13,836 nt of DNA from an uncultured Burkholderiaceae bacterium (GCA_938022295.1 CALIDR010000154.1:1-13836), one strand, 5' to 3'. Positions 1 to 6,131 are shown, numbered from the stretch's first letter. The notes: a model not told the origin generated them from the letters alone. Program-made: numbers and translations.

Positions 1-285
1 GCGATCGTCGCCGCCCGCGACGCCGTCACGCTGCGCTTCGCACCCGACGGCGTCGTCGGCGGGCGGGGGCCTTGCAACCCGTTCGGCGGCGGCTGGGCGC
101 TCGGCGGCGAAGGCCTCGCGCTGACCCGGCTCGCTGCCACGACGATGGCCTGCCCGGCGCCGCTGATGCGCGCCGAGTCGCGCCTGCTTGCCCTGCTTGC
201 CGGCGTGCAGCGGTTCGAGATCGGTGCCGACGGTGCACTCGTGCTCGTCGCCGGCGACGGCCGCCTCGTCGCGCGCCGGCCCTGA
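1..285 (+). CDS. META-domain (HslJ-like) protein, 3' end only
   Basis: The window opens inside this gene; 94 codons and a TGA are visible in frame 1. The fragment has the layout of the META domain known from E. coli HslJ. A strand ending in LRFAPDG is followed by a Cys-Asn motif (GPCNPFGGGW, Cys at visible residue 25), then a second conserved block LAATTMACP (Cys at visible residue 51). It ends in a strand pair around FEIGADGALVLVAGDGRLVAR. META proteins are usually exported or envelope-associated and their biochemical role is poorly defined. The N-terminus, including any signal peptide and any further domains, lies outside the window. A weak TACACT box lies between this gene and the ATPase gene. 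The family call is by motif recall only and I am fairly confident of it. Confidence 0.72.
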   Translation, partial: AIVAARDAVTLRFAPDGVVGGRGPCNPFGGGWALGGEGLALTRLAATTMACPAPLMRAESRLLALLAGVQRFEIGADGALVLVAGDGRLVARRP

Positions 286-337
286 GTCGCGCCGGTACAC
301 TGCGCGCGCCGAGGGGCCACGCCGCGGCGGCGCTGCC

Positions 338-1222
338 GTGCATCCGAACCCGAATTCCGACCGTCTGCTGCACCTGATCGAGCGCGCCGAGCACCTGCTG
401 TCGCGGCTCGACGCCGTGCTGCCGCACCCGCCCGCAGCGCCCGACTGGGCGGCGTCGGTGGCGTTCCGCTACCGCAAGCGCGGCGCCGCGGCGGCGCTCG
501 AGCCGGTGCGCCACGTGGCGACGATCCGGCTGGCCGACCTGCGCGAAGTCGACGCCCAGAAGGAGCGGCTGGTGCGCAACACGGCGCAGTTCGTCGCCGG
601 CCGCAGCGCCAACAACGTGCTGCTGACGGGTGCACGCGGCACCGGCAAGAGCTCGCTGATCAAGGCCTGCCTGAACGAGTTCGCGCCGCGCGGGCTGCGC
701 CTGATCGAGGTCGACAAGGCCGACCTCGTCGACCTGCCCGACCTCGTCGACCTCGTCGCCCCGCGCCCCGAGCGCTTCCTGATCTTCTGCGACGACCTGA
801 GCTTCGACGAGGGCGAGCCCGGCTACAAGGCGCTGAAGTCGGTGCTCGACGGCTCCATCGCCCAGGCGAGCGACAACGTGCTGATCTACGCCACCAGCAA
901 CCGCCGCCACCTGCTGCCCGAGTACATGCGCGAGAACCTGACCTACACCCACACCGACGACGGCGAGGTGCACCCGGGCGAGGTCGTCGAGGAGAAGATC
1001 TCGCTGTCGGAGCGCTTCGGGCTGTGGATCAGCTTCTACCCGTTCACGCAGGCCGAGTACCTGGCCATCGTCGCGCAGTGGCTGCGCCACTTCGGCGTCG
1101 ACGAGGCGCGCATCGCCGCGGCGCGCCAGGAGTCGCTCGTCTGGGCGCTCGAGCGCGGCTCGCGGTCGGGGCGGGTGGCGTACCAGTTCGCGCGCGATTA
1201 CGCGGGGCGCGCCGGTGGGTGA
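338..1222 (+). CDS. DUF815 family AAA-type ATPase
   Basis: A 294-residue P-loop ATPase of the DUF815 family. The Walker A motif is GARGTGKSS at residues 98-106 and the Walker B stretch LIFCDD is at 148-153. The segment RLIEVDKADLVDLPD, the sensor-like IYATSNRRHLLP and the block LWISFYPFTQ are typical of the family. A longer frame runs upstream to 188, but that part overlaps the META gene and reads as low-quality sequence. I therefore chose the GTG at 338 (mature start MHPNPNSDRLL), where family-like sequence begins. The repeated DLVDLPDLVDLV is normal for the family. Its biological role is unknown; ATP binding and hydrolysis are inferred from the motifs. It overlaps the Nudix gene by 8 bases, which suggests co-translation. 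In Burkholderiales this ATPase commonly sits next to a Nudix gene (recollection, not searched). Confidence 0.9.
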   Translation: MHPNPNSDRLLHLIERAEHLLSRLDAVLPHPPAAPDWAASVAFRYRKRGAAAALEPVRHVATIRLADLREVDAQKERLVRNTAQFVAGRSANNVLLTGARGTGKSSLIKACLNEFAPRGLRLIEVDKADLVDLPDLVDLVAPRPERFLIFCDDLSFDEGEPGYKALKSVLDGSIAQASDNVLIYATSNRRHLLPEYMRENLTYTHTDDGEVHPGEVVEEKISLSERFGLWISFYPFTQAEYLAIVAQWLRHFGVDEARIAAARQESLVWALERGSRSGRVAYQFARDYAGRAGG

Positions 1223-1739
1223 GCGCGATCCGGTCGACGTCGAATCGCAGGCGTCGCGCCGTCCGGTGGACGTCGAGTCACGGGAGCCGCGCCGTCCGGT
1301 GGACGTCGAGTCGCAGGAGCCGCGCCGTCCGGTGGACGTCGCGGTGGGCGTGCTCGTCGACCCCGCCGGCCGCTTCCTGCTGACGTCGCGCCCCGAGGGC
1401 AAGGTCTACGCCGGGCACTGGGAGTTCCCGGGCGGCAAGGTCGAACCCGGCGAGACGGTCGAGCAGGCGCTGCGGCGCGAGCTGCACGAGGAACTCGGCA
1501 TCACGATCGGCGCCGCGCAGCCGTGGCAGGTCGAGGTCTTCGACTACCCGCACGCGCTCGTGCGGCTGCACTTCTGCAAGGTCTTCGACTGGCGCGGCGA
1601 CTTCGAGATGCGCGAAGGCCAGCGCATGACCTGGCAGACGCTGCCGGTGCAGGTGCATCCGGTGCTGCCGGGCACGGTGCCGGTGCTGCGCTGGTTCGCC
1701 GCCGAACGCGGCCACGCCGGGGCCACGCACGTCGGCTGA
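1215..1739 (+). CDS. mutT: MutT-like Nudix hydrolase with repeat-built N-terminus
   Basis: Predicted nucleoside triphosphate pyrophosphohydrolase of the MutT type, which in E. coli removes 8-oxo-dGTP from the nucleotide pool. The full Nudix box is present at residues 74-96 (G-x5-E-x7-RELHEELGI), preceded by the MutT-like HWEFPGGK. The longest frame gives 174 residues, against about 130 for MutT. The excess is N-terminal: three copies of an 11-residue unit (PVDVESQEPRR and variants, residues 6-38) and then PVDV running straight into the first strand of the fold. The chosen start is GTG 1215, overlapping the ATPase stop, with a weak GCGGGG ribosome site. GTG codons at 1266, 1299 and 1332 fall at the same point of successive repeats. 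A start at 1332 would give 135 residues, the usual size, so the true start is uncertain. Substrate specificity is inferred. Confidence 0.87.
   Translation: MGERDPVDVESQASRRPVDVESREPRRPVDVESQEPRRPVDVAVGVLVDPAGRFLLTSRPEGKVYAGHWEFPGGKVEPGETVEQALRRELHEELGITIGAAQPWQVEVFDYPHALVRLHFCKVFDWRGDFEMREGQRMTWQTLPVQVHPVLPGTVPVLRWFAAERGHAGATHVG
1230..1340 (+). repeat. 33-base tandem repeat, three copies plus 12 bases
   Basis: Units lie at 1230-1262, 1263-1295 and 1296-1328, with a partial fourth at 1329-1340. Units 2 and 3 differ at 2 of 33 positions; unit 1 differs from unit 3 at 4. The period is a whole number of codons, so the Nudix reading frame is kept. Unit 2 contains GGGAG (1282-1286) and unit 3 contains AGGAG (1315-1319), each 12 bases before a GTG that begins the core of the next unit. 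The repeat therefore copies a possible weak translation start signal. Confidence 0.93.
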
Positions 1740-1763
1740 CACACGCGCGCCGGGGTTCCTGAC

Positions 1764-1769
1764 TACACT
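1764..1769 (+). promoter_or_regulatory. Possible -10 box for hisI (leaderless candidate)
   Basis: TACACT matches the sigma-70 -10 consensus at 4 of 6 positions and ends 6 bases before the hisI ATG. Transcription from it would begin at or next to the start codon, and no purine-rich ribosome site precedes hisI. CTGACA at 1736-1741 resembles a -35 box, but the spacing of 22 is too long for a normal promoter. This is inference from sequence only. Confidence 0.33.
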
Positions 1770-1775
1770 GCCCCG

Positions 1776-2165
1776 ATGGACTGGCTCGACGACGTCAAAT
1801 GGGACCGTGACGGCCTGGTGCCCGCGATCGCGCAGGACGCCGCGAGCGGCGACGTGCTGATGGTCGCCTGGATGAACCGCGACGCGCTCGCCGCCACCGT
1901 CGCCCGCGGCGAGGCGACGTACTGGAGCCGCTCGCGCGGCCGGCTGTGGCACAAGGGCGAGGAATCGGGCCACGTACAGGCGGTGCACGAGGTGCGGCTC
2001 GACTGCGACGGCGACGTCGTGCTGCTGAAGGTCACCCAGCGCGGCCACGAGCCGGGCATCGCCTGCCACACCGGGCGCCACAGCTGCTTCTTCCGTCGGC
2101 TGGATGGCGGGCGCTGGGTCGTCGTCGACCCGGTCTTGAAGGATCCGGCGACCATCTACAGATAG
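1776..2165 (+). CDS. hisI: Phosphoribosyl-AMP cyclohydrolase
   Basis: A 129-residue HisI, which opens the adenine ring of phosphoribosyl-AMP in the third step of histidine synthesis in the cytoplasm. Visible family motifs are MVAWMN (29-34), WSRSRGRLWHKGEESGH (50-66), the metal-binding LDCDGD (75-80) and the C-terminal zinc region GIACHTGRHSCF. Cys77, Cys97 and Cys104 are the expected zinc ligands. The protein is single-domain, as usual where HisE is separate. The ATG at 1776 is the natural start (MDWLDDVKW). There is no Shine-Dalgarno sequence in front of it and a TACACT box ends 6 bases upstream. It is followed after 4 bases by hisE. The upstream neighbour is mutT, whereas in many Burkholderiales it would be hisF. 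Confidence 0.97.
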   Translation: MDWLDDVKWDRDGLVPAIAQDAASGDVLMVAWMNRDALAATVARGEATYWSRSRGRLWHKGEESGHVQAVHEVRLDCDGDVVLLKVTQRGHEPGIACHTGRHSCFFRRLDGGRWVVVDPVLKDPATIYR

Positions 2166-2169
2166 AGCG

Positions 2170-2544
2170 ATGGCCAGCGACGACACCCTGGGCCGCCTGG
2201 CGGCCGTGATCGAGGCGCGCAAGGGGGCGAGCCCCGAGGCGAGCTACGTCGCGCGCCTGCTCGGCAAGGGCACCGACGCGGTGCTGAAGAAGATCGGCGA
2301 GGAGGCGACCGAAGTCGTGATGGCCGGCAAGGACGGCGACGCGGCGCGCATCGTCGCCGAGACGGCCGACCTGTGGTTCCACTCGCTCGTCGCGCTCGCA
2401 CACTTCGGGCTGACGCCGGCGCAGGTGCTGGCCGAACTCGAGCGCCGGGAGGGCCAGTCCGGCCTCGAGGAATTCGCGCTGCGCAAGGCGCGCGAGCGTG
2501 AATCCTTCGACCCGACCGCCGCGACGCCGGCGCCGCGGCCATGA
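2170..2544 (+). CDS. hisE: Phosphoribosyl-ATP pyrophosphatase
   Basis: A 124-residue HisE of the MazG-like fold, which hydrolyses phosphoribosyl-ATP to phosphoribosyl-AMP, the substrate of HisI. The magnesium-binding signature is clear: KKIGEEATEVVMAGKD at residues 40-55 supplies acidic residues Glu44, Glu45 and Glu48, and the second helix ETADLWFHSLVALA supplies Glu64 and Asp67. The last dozen residues (FDPTAATPAPRP) are a Pro/Ala-rich tail outside the domain. Its ATG is 4 bases after the hisI stop, and its own stop overlaps the next ATG in an ATGA, so it is probably co-transcribed and coupled to both neighbours. Confidence 0.97.
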   Translation: MASDDTLGRLAAVIEARKGASPEASYVARLLGKGTDAVLKKIGEEATEVVMAGKDGDAARIVAETADLWFHSLVALAHFGLTPAQVLAELERREGQSGLEEFALRKARERESFDPTAATPAPRP

Positions 2545-2933
2545 ACCAGCTGAGCCCCGTCGCCTCCGGCCTCGACGCGCAGCGCGACCAGTCGCTGCGC
2601 AACGTCGGCCACGTCAGCTACGCGCTGCACCTGATCGTCGCCATCGGCGCCGTCGTGCCGTCGTTCCAGCCGAGCATCCTGCTGCTGCTGGCCGCCTTCG
2701 TGATCGACCTCGTCAAGCGCGCCGACGCGGTGGGCACGTGGCACGAGTCGCACTTCCGCTGGCGCATCCGCAGCGTCGTCTGGGCGGGCATCCTCTACGT
2801 CGCCACGCTGCCGCTGTGGCTGTTCTTCGTGCTGCCGGGCTGGATCGCCTGGGGGCTGATCTCCCTGTGGTTCGTCTACCGCGTCGCGCGCGGCTGGCTG
2901 AGCCTCAACGACCGCAAGCCGATGCCCGTATGA
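2541..2933 (+). CDS. Small integral membrane protein, DUF4870-like
   Basis: A 130-residue protein with a hydrophilic N-terminus and about three or four hydrophobic segments, near residues 24-41, 45-58, 78-98 and 100-115. A polar stretch containing TWHESHFRWRIRS (66-78) lies between the second and third segments. That layout, with the ESHFRWRIR loop, resembles the DUF4870-type membrane proteins often found between hisE and the HIT gene in Burkholderiales. I assign the family with moderate confidence and know of no function. Start and stop both use ATGA overlaps (2541-2544 with hisE, 2930-2933 with the HIT gene), so expression is very likely coupled to the cluster. No signal peptide cleavage site stands out. 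Confidence 0.85.
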   Translation: MNQLSPVASGLDAQRDQSLRNVGHVSYALHLIVAIGAVVPSFQPSILLLLAAFVIDLVKRADAVGTWHESHFRWRIRSVVWAGILYVATLPLWLFFVLPGWIAWGLISLWFVYRVARGWLSLNDRKPMPV

Positions 2934-3280
2934 GCGCCTCTGACCCGAACTGCGTCTTCTGCAAGATCGTCGCCGGCCAGATCCCGGCGAAGAAGGTCCA
3001 CGAGGACGACGAGATTCTGGTGTTCCACGACATCAATCCGTGGGCGCCCGTCCACATTCTGCTGATTCCGAAGCAGCACATCGTCTCGATGGTCGACGTG
3101 CGGCCGGAACACGCGCCGGTGCTCGGCCGGATGATGGCGCTGGTGCCGCAACTGATGCGCGATCTCGGGGTCACAGACGGGTACCGTCAGGTGATCAACA
3201 CCGGGCGCGACGGCGGGCAGGAGGTGATGCACCTGCACATGCACGCCTTCGGCGGCCCGCGCCCCTGGAAACGCGGCTGA
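2930..3280 (+). CDS. HIT family nucleotide hydrolase (Hint-like)
   Basis: A 116-residue histidine-triad protein. The N-terminus CVFCKIVAGQIPAKKV (residues 8-23) and the middle block HILLIPKQHIVS are typical of the Hint/HinT branch. The catalytic triad HLHMHAF is at 101-107 (His101, His103, His105). Such proteins hydrolyse nucleoside phosphoramidates or AMP-linked compounds in the cytoplasm; the natural substrate here is not visible. The two Cys near the start (Cys8, Cys11) form half of a zinc site in some relatives. I start at ATG 2930, which overlaps the previous stop. The frame is open further upstream (from 2498), but that part has no family similarity. The next gene, tatA, has its own promoter-like box. 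Confidence 0.95.
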   Translation: MSASDPNCVFCKIVAGQIPAKKVHEDDEILVFHDINPWAPVHILLIPKQHIVSMVDVRPEHAPVLGRMMALVPQLMRDLGVTDGYRQVINTGRDGGQEVMHLHMHAFGGPRPWKRG

Positions 3281-3315
3281 TCGGCCGCCGCGAGGCGCCG
3301 CCGGGGGTGGTCGCC

Positions 3316-3321
3316 TAGAAT
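3316..3321 (+). promoter_or_regulatory. Possible -10 box for tatABC
   Basis: TAGAAT matches the sigma-70 -10 consensus at 5 of 6 positions and lies 27 bases before the tatA ATG, in a short AT-richer patch of very GC-rich sequence. No convincing -35 hexamer lies 16-18 bases upstream. The identical hexamer precedes petA. Confidence 0.4.
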
Positions 3322-3337
3322 CCTTCATCGACCGGAC

Positions 3338-3342
3338 AGGAG
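3338..3342 (+). promoter_or_regulatory. tatA ribosome binding site
   Basis: AGGAG with a 6-base spacer to ATG 3349. It is much stronger than the sites visible in front of tatB and tatC, which fits a higher need for TatA than for its partners. Confidence 0.8.
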
Positions 3343-3348
3343 ATCGAC

Positions 3349-3588
3349 ATGGGAACGTTCAGCATCTGGCATTGGCTGATCGTGCTGCTGGTGGTGGTGC
3401 TGATCTTCGGCACCAAGAAGCTGAAGAACCTCGGCTCGGACCTCGGCCAGGCGGTCAAGGGCTTCAAGGACGGCGTCAAGGGCGGCATGGACTCGCCCGA
3501 GGAAGCCGGCGGCAGCCCGCAGCAGGTGACGACGAGCAAGACCCGCGACCCGAACACGGTCGACGTGGAGGCCAAGACCAAGTCCTGA
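3349..3588 (+). CDS. tatA: Sec-independent translocase subunit TatA
   Basis: A 79-residue TatA, the subunit that assembles into the variable-size export pore of the twin-arginine pathway in the inner membrane. It has the standard layout. A short N-terminal membrane helix (about residues 7-20) is followed by the hinge FGTKKL (20-25) and an amphipathic helix NLGSDLGQAVKGFKDGVKGG. The charged, unstructured C-terminal tail ends in KTKS. The ATG at 3349 has a strong AGGAG site. It is the first of three tat genes, and 67 bases containing two potential hairpins separate it from tatB. FGTKK rather than a TatB-type GPEKLP after the helix, together with gene order, identifies it as TatA. Confidence 0.97.
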   Translation: MGTFSIWHWLIVLLVVVLIFGTKKLKNLGSDLGQAVKGFKDGVKGGMDSPEEAGGSPQQVTTSKTRDPNTVDVEAKTKS

Positions 3589-3591
3589 CCG

Positions 3592-3609
3592 TGCGCGGCG
3601 CACCGCGCA
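3592..3609 (+). other. Hairpin after tatA
   Basis: TGCGCGG (3592-3598) and CCGCGCA (3603-3609) form a perfect 7-bp stem with a 4-base loop, starting 4 bases after the tatA stop. No T-run follows, so it is not a standard intrinsic terminator. It could protect the tatA 3' end or reduce read-through. Short GC stems also arise by chance in this composition. Confidence 0.45.
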
Positions 3610-3620
3610 GTGCCCCGACG

Positions 3621-3655
3621 CGGCGGCTGCTCGGTGAGGCCGCCCGTCGCCGCCG
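3621..3655 (+). other. Potential stem enclosing the tatB leader
   Basis: CGGCGGC (3621-3627) pairs perfectly with GCCGCCG (3649-3655), which directly abuts the tatB ATG. The only purine-rich candidate ribosome site (GGTGAGG, about 3633-3639) would sit in the 21-base loop. If formed, the stem would restrict tatB initiation. This is prediction from base pairing alone. Confidence 0.35.
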
Positions 3656-4135
3656 ATGATCGAGTTCGGATTCGACAAGCTGGCGCTGATCGGCGCCGTC
3701 GCGCTGATCGTGATCGGCCCCGAGAAGCTGCCGCGGGTGGCGCGCACCGTCGGCCACTTCATCGGCAAGGCGCAGCGCTACGTGGCCGACGTCAAGGCCG
3801 AGGTCAACCGCTCGATCGAGCTCGAGGAACTGAAAAAAATGAAGACGCAGTTCGAGGACGCCGCGCGCGACGTCGAACGCAGCGTCCAGAGCGAGATCCG
3901 CGACGCCCAGGCCGACTTCGACAAGACCTGGAGCGAGGCCACGGCCGGCCTGAGCGGCGATTCGGCCGCGGCGTGGACGCCCCCGCCGCCGGTCTACAAG
4001 CACCCGAAGAAGAAGTGGCGCCTCAAGCGCGCTGCGGTGCCGCTCTGGTACAAGAAGCGCCAGGGCGTGCGCACGCACGTCCAGTCGGGCGCGGCACGGG
4101 TCGCCCGGTTCCGGCCGCCGCGCGCCGGCAGGTGA
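3656..4135 (+). CDS. tatB: Sec-independent translocase subunit TatB
   Basis: A 159-residue TatB, which works with TatC in the receptor that recognises twin-arginine signal peptides. The N-terminal helix (about residues 6-20) is followed by the diagnostic GPEKLPRVARTVG (21-33). Then comes a long amphipathic and probably coiled-coil segment (about 35-95, including the AEVNRS region) that carries many acidic and basic residues. A Pro-rich linker (109-113) leads to a strongly basic tail from about 116 (KHPKKKWRLKR, then WYKKRQGVRT). That basic tail is absent from E. coli TatB, but I recall it from Burkholderiales homologues. Codons 60-62 contain a run of seven A, unusual in this GC-rich gene. The ribosome site is weak. 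tatC follows after 13 bases. Confidence 0.96.
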   Translation: MIEFGFDKLALIGAVALIVIGPEKLPRVARTVGHFIGKAQRYVADVKAEVNRSIELEELKKMKTQFEDAARDVERSVQSEIRDAQADFDKTWSEATAGLSGDSAAAWTPPPPVYKHPKKKWRLKRAAVPLWYKKRQGVRTHVQSGAARVARFRPPRAGR

Positions 4136-4148
4136 CCCCGGCCGCGAC

Positions 4149-4946
4149 ATGACGTCGAAGAAGGGCCCCGACGACGAGGACGAGCTGGCCGGCACCGAGC
4201 AGCCGTTCGTCTCGCACCTGATCGAGCTGCGCGACCGCCTGATCCGCTCGCTGATCGCGGTGGGCATCGCGTTCGGCGCGCTGTCGCTGTGGCCCGGCCC
4301 CGGCACGCTCTACGACTGGCTGGCGATGCCGCTGGTGGCCAACCTGCCCGAAGGGGCGACGATGATCGCCACCAGCGTGATCTCGCCGTTCCTCGTGCCG
4401 CTGAAGATCACGCTGCTGGCGGGCTTCATGCTCGCGCTGCCTTACGTGCTGTACCAGGTCTGGGCCTTCGTCGCCCCGGGCCTTTACAGCCACGAGAAGC
4501 GGCTCGTGCTGCCGCTGGTGATCTCGAGCACGCTGCTGTTCTTCGCCGGCGTGGCGTTCTGCTACTTCGTCGTCTTCGGCGGCGTGTTCAAGTTCATCCA
4601 GAGCTTCGCGCCGAAGAGCATCACCGCCGCGCCCGACATCGAGGCCTACCTCGGATTCGTGATGAACATGTTCATCGCCTTCGGCCTCGCGTTCGAGGTG
4701 CCGGTGGCGGTGATGGTGCTGGTGCGCCTGGGGGTGGTCAGCGTCGACAAGCTGCGCCAGTTCCGCGGCTACTTCATCGTGCTGGCGTTCATCATCGCGG
4801 CGATCATCACGCCGCCGGACGTCGTCTCGCAGCTCGCGCTGGCGATCCCGATGTGCCTGCTCTACGAGGCCGGCATCTGGGCCGCGCAGATCTTCGCCAA
4901 GAAGCCGGACGAGGCGCCCGAACGCGCCGGCGACGGCGCGACCTGA
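4149..4946 (+). CDS. tatC: Sec-independent translocase subunit TatC
   Basis: A 265-residue polytopic TatC with the expected six hydrophobic segments; it is the core receptor for twin-arginine signals in the inner membrane. Conserved landmarks are visible. HLIELRDRL (23-31) is in the first cytoplasmic region. PGLYSHEKR (110-118) corresponds to the PALYxHERR signal-binding loop. FGLAFEVPV has the conserved Glu183, and TPPD has Asp224 near the fifth segment. An acidic N-terminal tail (PDDEDE, 7-12) and a charged C-terminal tail flank the membrane core. It lies 13 bases after tatB, with AGGTGA at the tatB stop as a distant ribosome site. It converges on the protease gene with 20 bases between the two stops. 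Confidence 0.98.
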   Translation: MTSKKGPDDEDELAGTEQPFVSHLIELRDRLIRSLIAVGIAFGALSLWPGPGTLYDWLAMPLVANLPEGATMIATSVISPFLVPLKITLLAGFMLALPYVLYQVWAFVAPGLYSHEKRLVLPLVISSTLLFFAGVAFCYFVVFGGVFKFIQSFAPKSITAAPDIEAYLGFVMNMFIAFGLAFEVPVAVMVLVRLGVVSVDKLRQFRGYFIVLAFIIAAIITPPDVVSQLALAIPMCLLYEAGIWAAQIFAKKPDEAPERAGDGAT

Positions 4947-4966
4947 GCGCGCCGCGGCCGCGCATG

Positions 4967-6130
4967 CTACGGCTCGCGCGGCCGCCGCTGCGGCCGCTCG
5001 GCGACGACGACGTTCAGCTCCAGCCGCTCGGCGCGCCGCTGCACGCCGAGCGTGACGGCGTCGCCCGGCTTCAGCGCGGCCACGGCGTCGAGCAGCTGGC
5101 GCGTGTCGGCGACCTCGCGATCGCCGACGCGCGTGACGACGTCGCCCGGGCGCACGCCGGCCGCGCCGGCGGGCCCGTTCTGCAGCACGCCGGTGATCAG
5201 CACGCCGCGCTTGACCGGCAGGCCGAAGCTGTCGGCGAACTCGGGCGTGAGGTCGCGCGGTTCGACGCCGATCCAGCCGCGGGTGACGCGCCCGTCGCGG
5301 ATCAGCGCGACGAGCACGTCGCGCGCGACGTCGCCCGGGATCGCGAACCCGATGCCCAGGCTGCCGCCCGAGCGCGAGTAGATCGCGGTGTTGATGCCCA
5401 CCAGCTGCCCCTCGACGTCGACCAGCGCGCCGCCCGAGTTGCCGGGGTTGATCGCGGCGTCGGTCTGGATGAAGTTCTCGAACGTGTTGATGCCGAGCCG
5501 GTTGCGCCCCAGCGCGCTGACGATGCCCGAGGTCACGGTCTGCCCGACGTTGAACGGGTTGCCGATCGCGAGCACGACGTCGCCCACCTGCAGGCCGCCG
5601 ATGTCGCCGAACGTGACCACCGGCAGGTCGGGCAGGTCGATCTGCAGCACCGCGAGGTCCGACTCCGGGTCGGTGCCGACGATGCGCGCGCGCGCCGAGC
5701 GGCCGTCGGCGAGCTGGACTTCGATGTCGGCGGCGCCCTCGATCACGTGGTGGTTGGTCAGCAGGTACCCCTCGGGCGAGACGATGACGCCCGAGCCCAG
5801 CCCGACCTGCGCCTGCCCCGACGGCGGGCGGTCGCCGAAGAAGAAGCGGAACAGCGGGTCGTCGGCCAGCGGGTGGCGCGCGGGCGCGCGGCTGGCGGCG
5901 ATGCTGACGACGGCCGGCGACGCGCGCTGGGCGGCGAGCCGGTAGCCGGCGGGGGCGGCCTCGCCGCCGGCCGCGGGCGCGGCCGGCGGCGCGGTCTGGA
6001 TCGTGACGATCTGCGGCAGCACGCGCGCCGGGTTGCGCGCCAGCCACTCGGGCTTGAGCGTCGCGACGACGAACAGCACGGCCACGGCGACCGTGACCGC
6101 CTGCGAGAAAATGATCCAGGTCCTGCGCAT
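4967..6130 (-). CDS. Membrane-anchored HtrA/DegS-like serine protease
   Basis: A 387-residue S1C (Do/HtrA) protease. Residues 6-23 form a single hydrophobic segment with no clear cleavage site, so the protease domain is probably anchored and faces the periplasm. The catalytic triad is visible: His128 in TNHHVI, Asp158 in ESDLAVLQ and Ser232 in NPGNSGGAL. One PDZ domain follows (about 284-375, beginning GWIGVEPRDL). A single PDZ plus an anchor matches DegS rather than DegP, suggesting envelope-stress sensing. The RseA-type target is not in this window and the role is inferred. A low-complexity Ala/Pro linker occupies 47-62. The ATG at 6130 is the only plausible start and has no Shine-Dalgarno match. 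It diverges from nif3 with 12 bases between start codons. Confidence 0.95.
   Translation of the reverse strand: MRRTWIIFSQAVTVAVAVLFVVATLKPEWLARNPARVLPQIVTIQTAPPAAPAAGGEAAPAGYRLAAQRASPAVVSIAASRAPARHPLADDPLFRFFFGDRPPSGQAQVGLGSGVIVSPEGYLLTNHHVIEGAADIEVQLADGRSARARIVGTDPESDLAVLQIDLPDLPVVTFGDIGGLQVGDVVLAIGNPFNVGQTVTSGIVSALGRNRLGINTFENFIQTDAAINPGNSGGALVDVEGQLVGINTAIYSRSGGSLGIGFAIPGDVARDVLVALIRDGRVTRGWIGVEPRDLTPEFADSFGLPVKRGVLITGVLQNGPAGAAGVRPGDVVTRVGDREVADTRQLLDAVAALKPGDAVTLGVQRRAERLELNVVVAERPQRRPREP
6107..6112 (+). promoter_or_regulatory. Possible -10 box for nif3
   Basis: GAAAAT (4 of 6 consensus positions) lies in the only AT-rich patch upstream of nif3 (GAGAAAATGAT), about 30 bases before the GTG. 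No good -35 is visible. It lies inside the first codons of the divergent protease gene. Confidence 0.25.
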
Positions 6131-6131
6131 G

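Noticed and set aside
188..337. Upstream extension of the DUF815 ATPase frame
   Set aside because: It overlaps the META gene, has no family similarity, and a GTG at 338 begins recognisable sequence.
718..762. Internal repeat in the ATPase (DLVDLPDLVDLV)
   Set aside because: The same segment is characteristic of the DUF815 family, so it is not a recent duplication.
3833..3839. Run of seven A in tatB as a programmed frameshift or slippage site
   Set aside because: The codon phase (AAA AAA ATG) does not give a canonical X-XXY-YYZ heptamer, the run is short for transcriptional slippage, and the full-length TatB in frame 0 is family-like on both sides.
4947..5010. GC palindromes (GCGGCCGC-type) between tatC and the protease as a bidirectional terminator
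   Set aside because: Self-complementary GC words are expected at this composition, no T-run follows on either strand, and most of the stretch is protease coding sequence.
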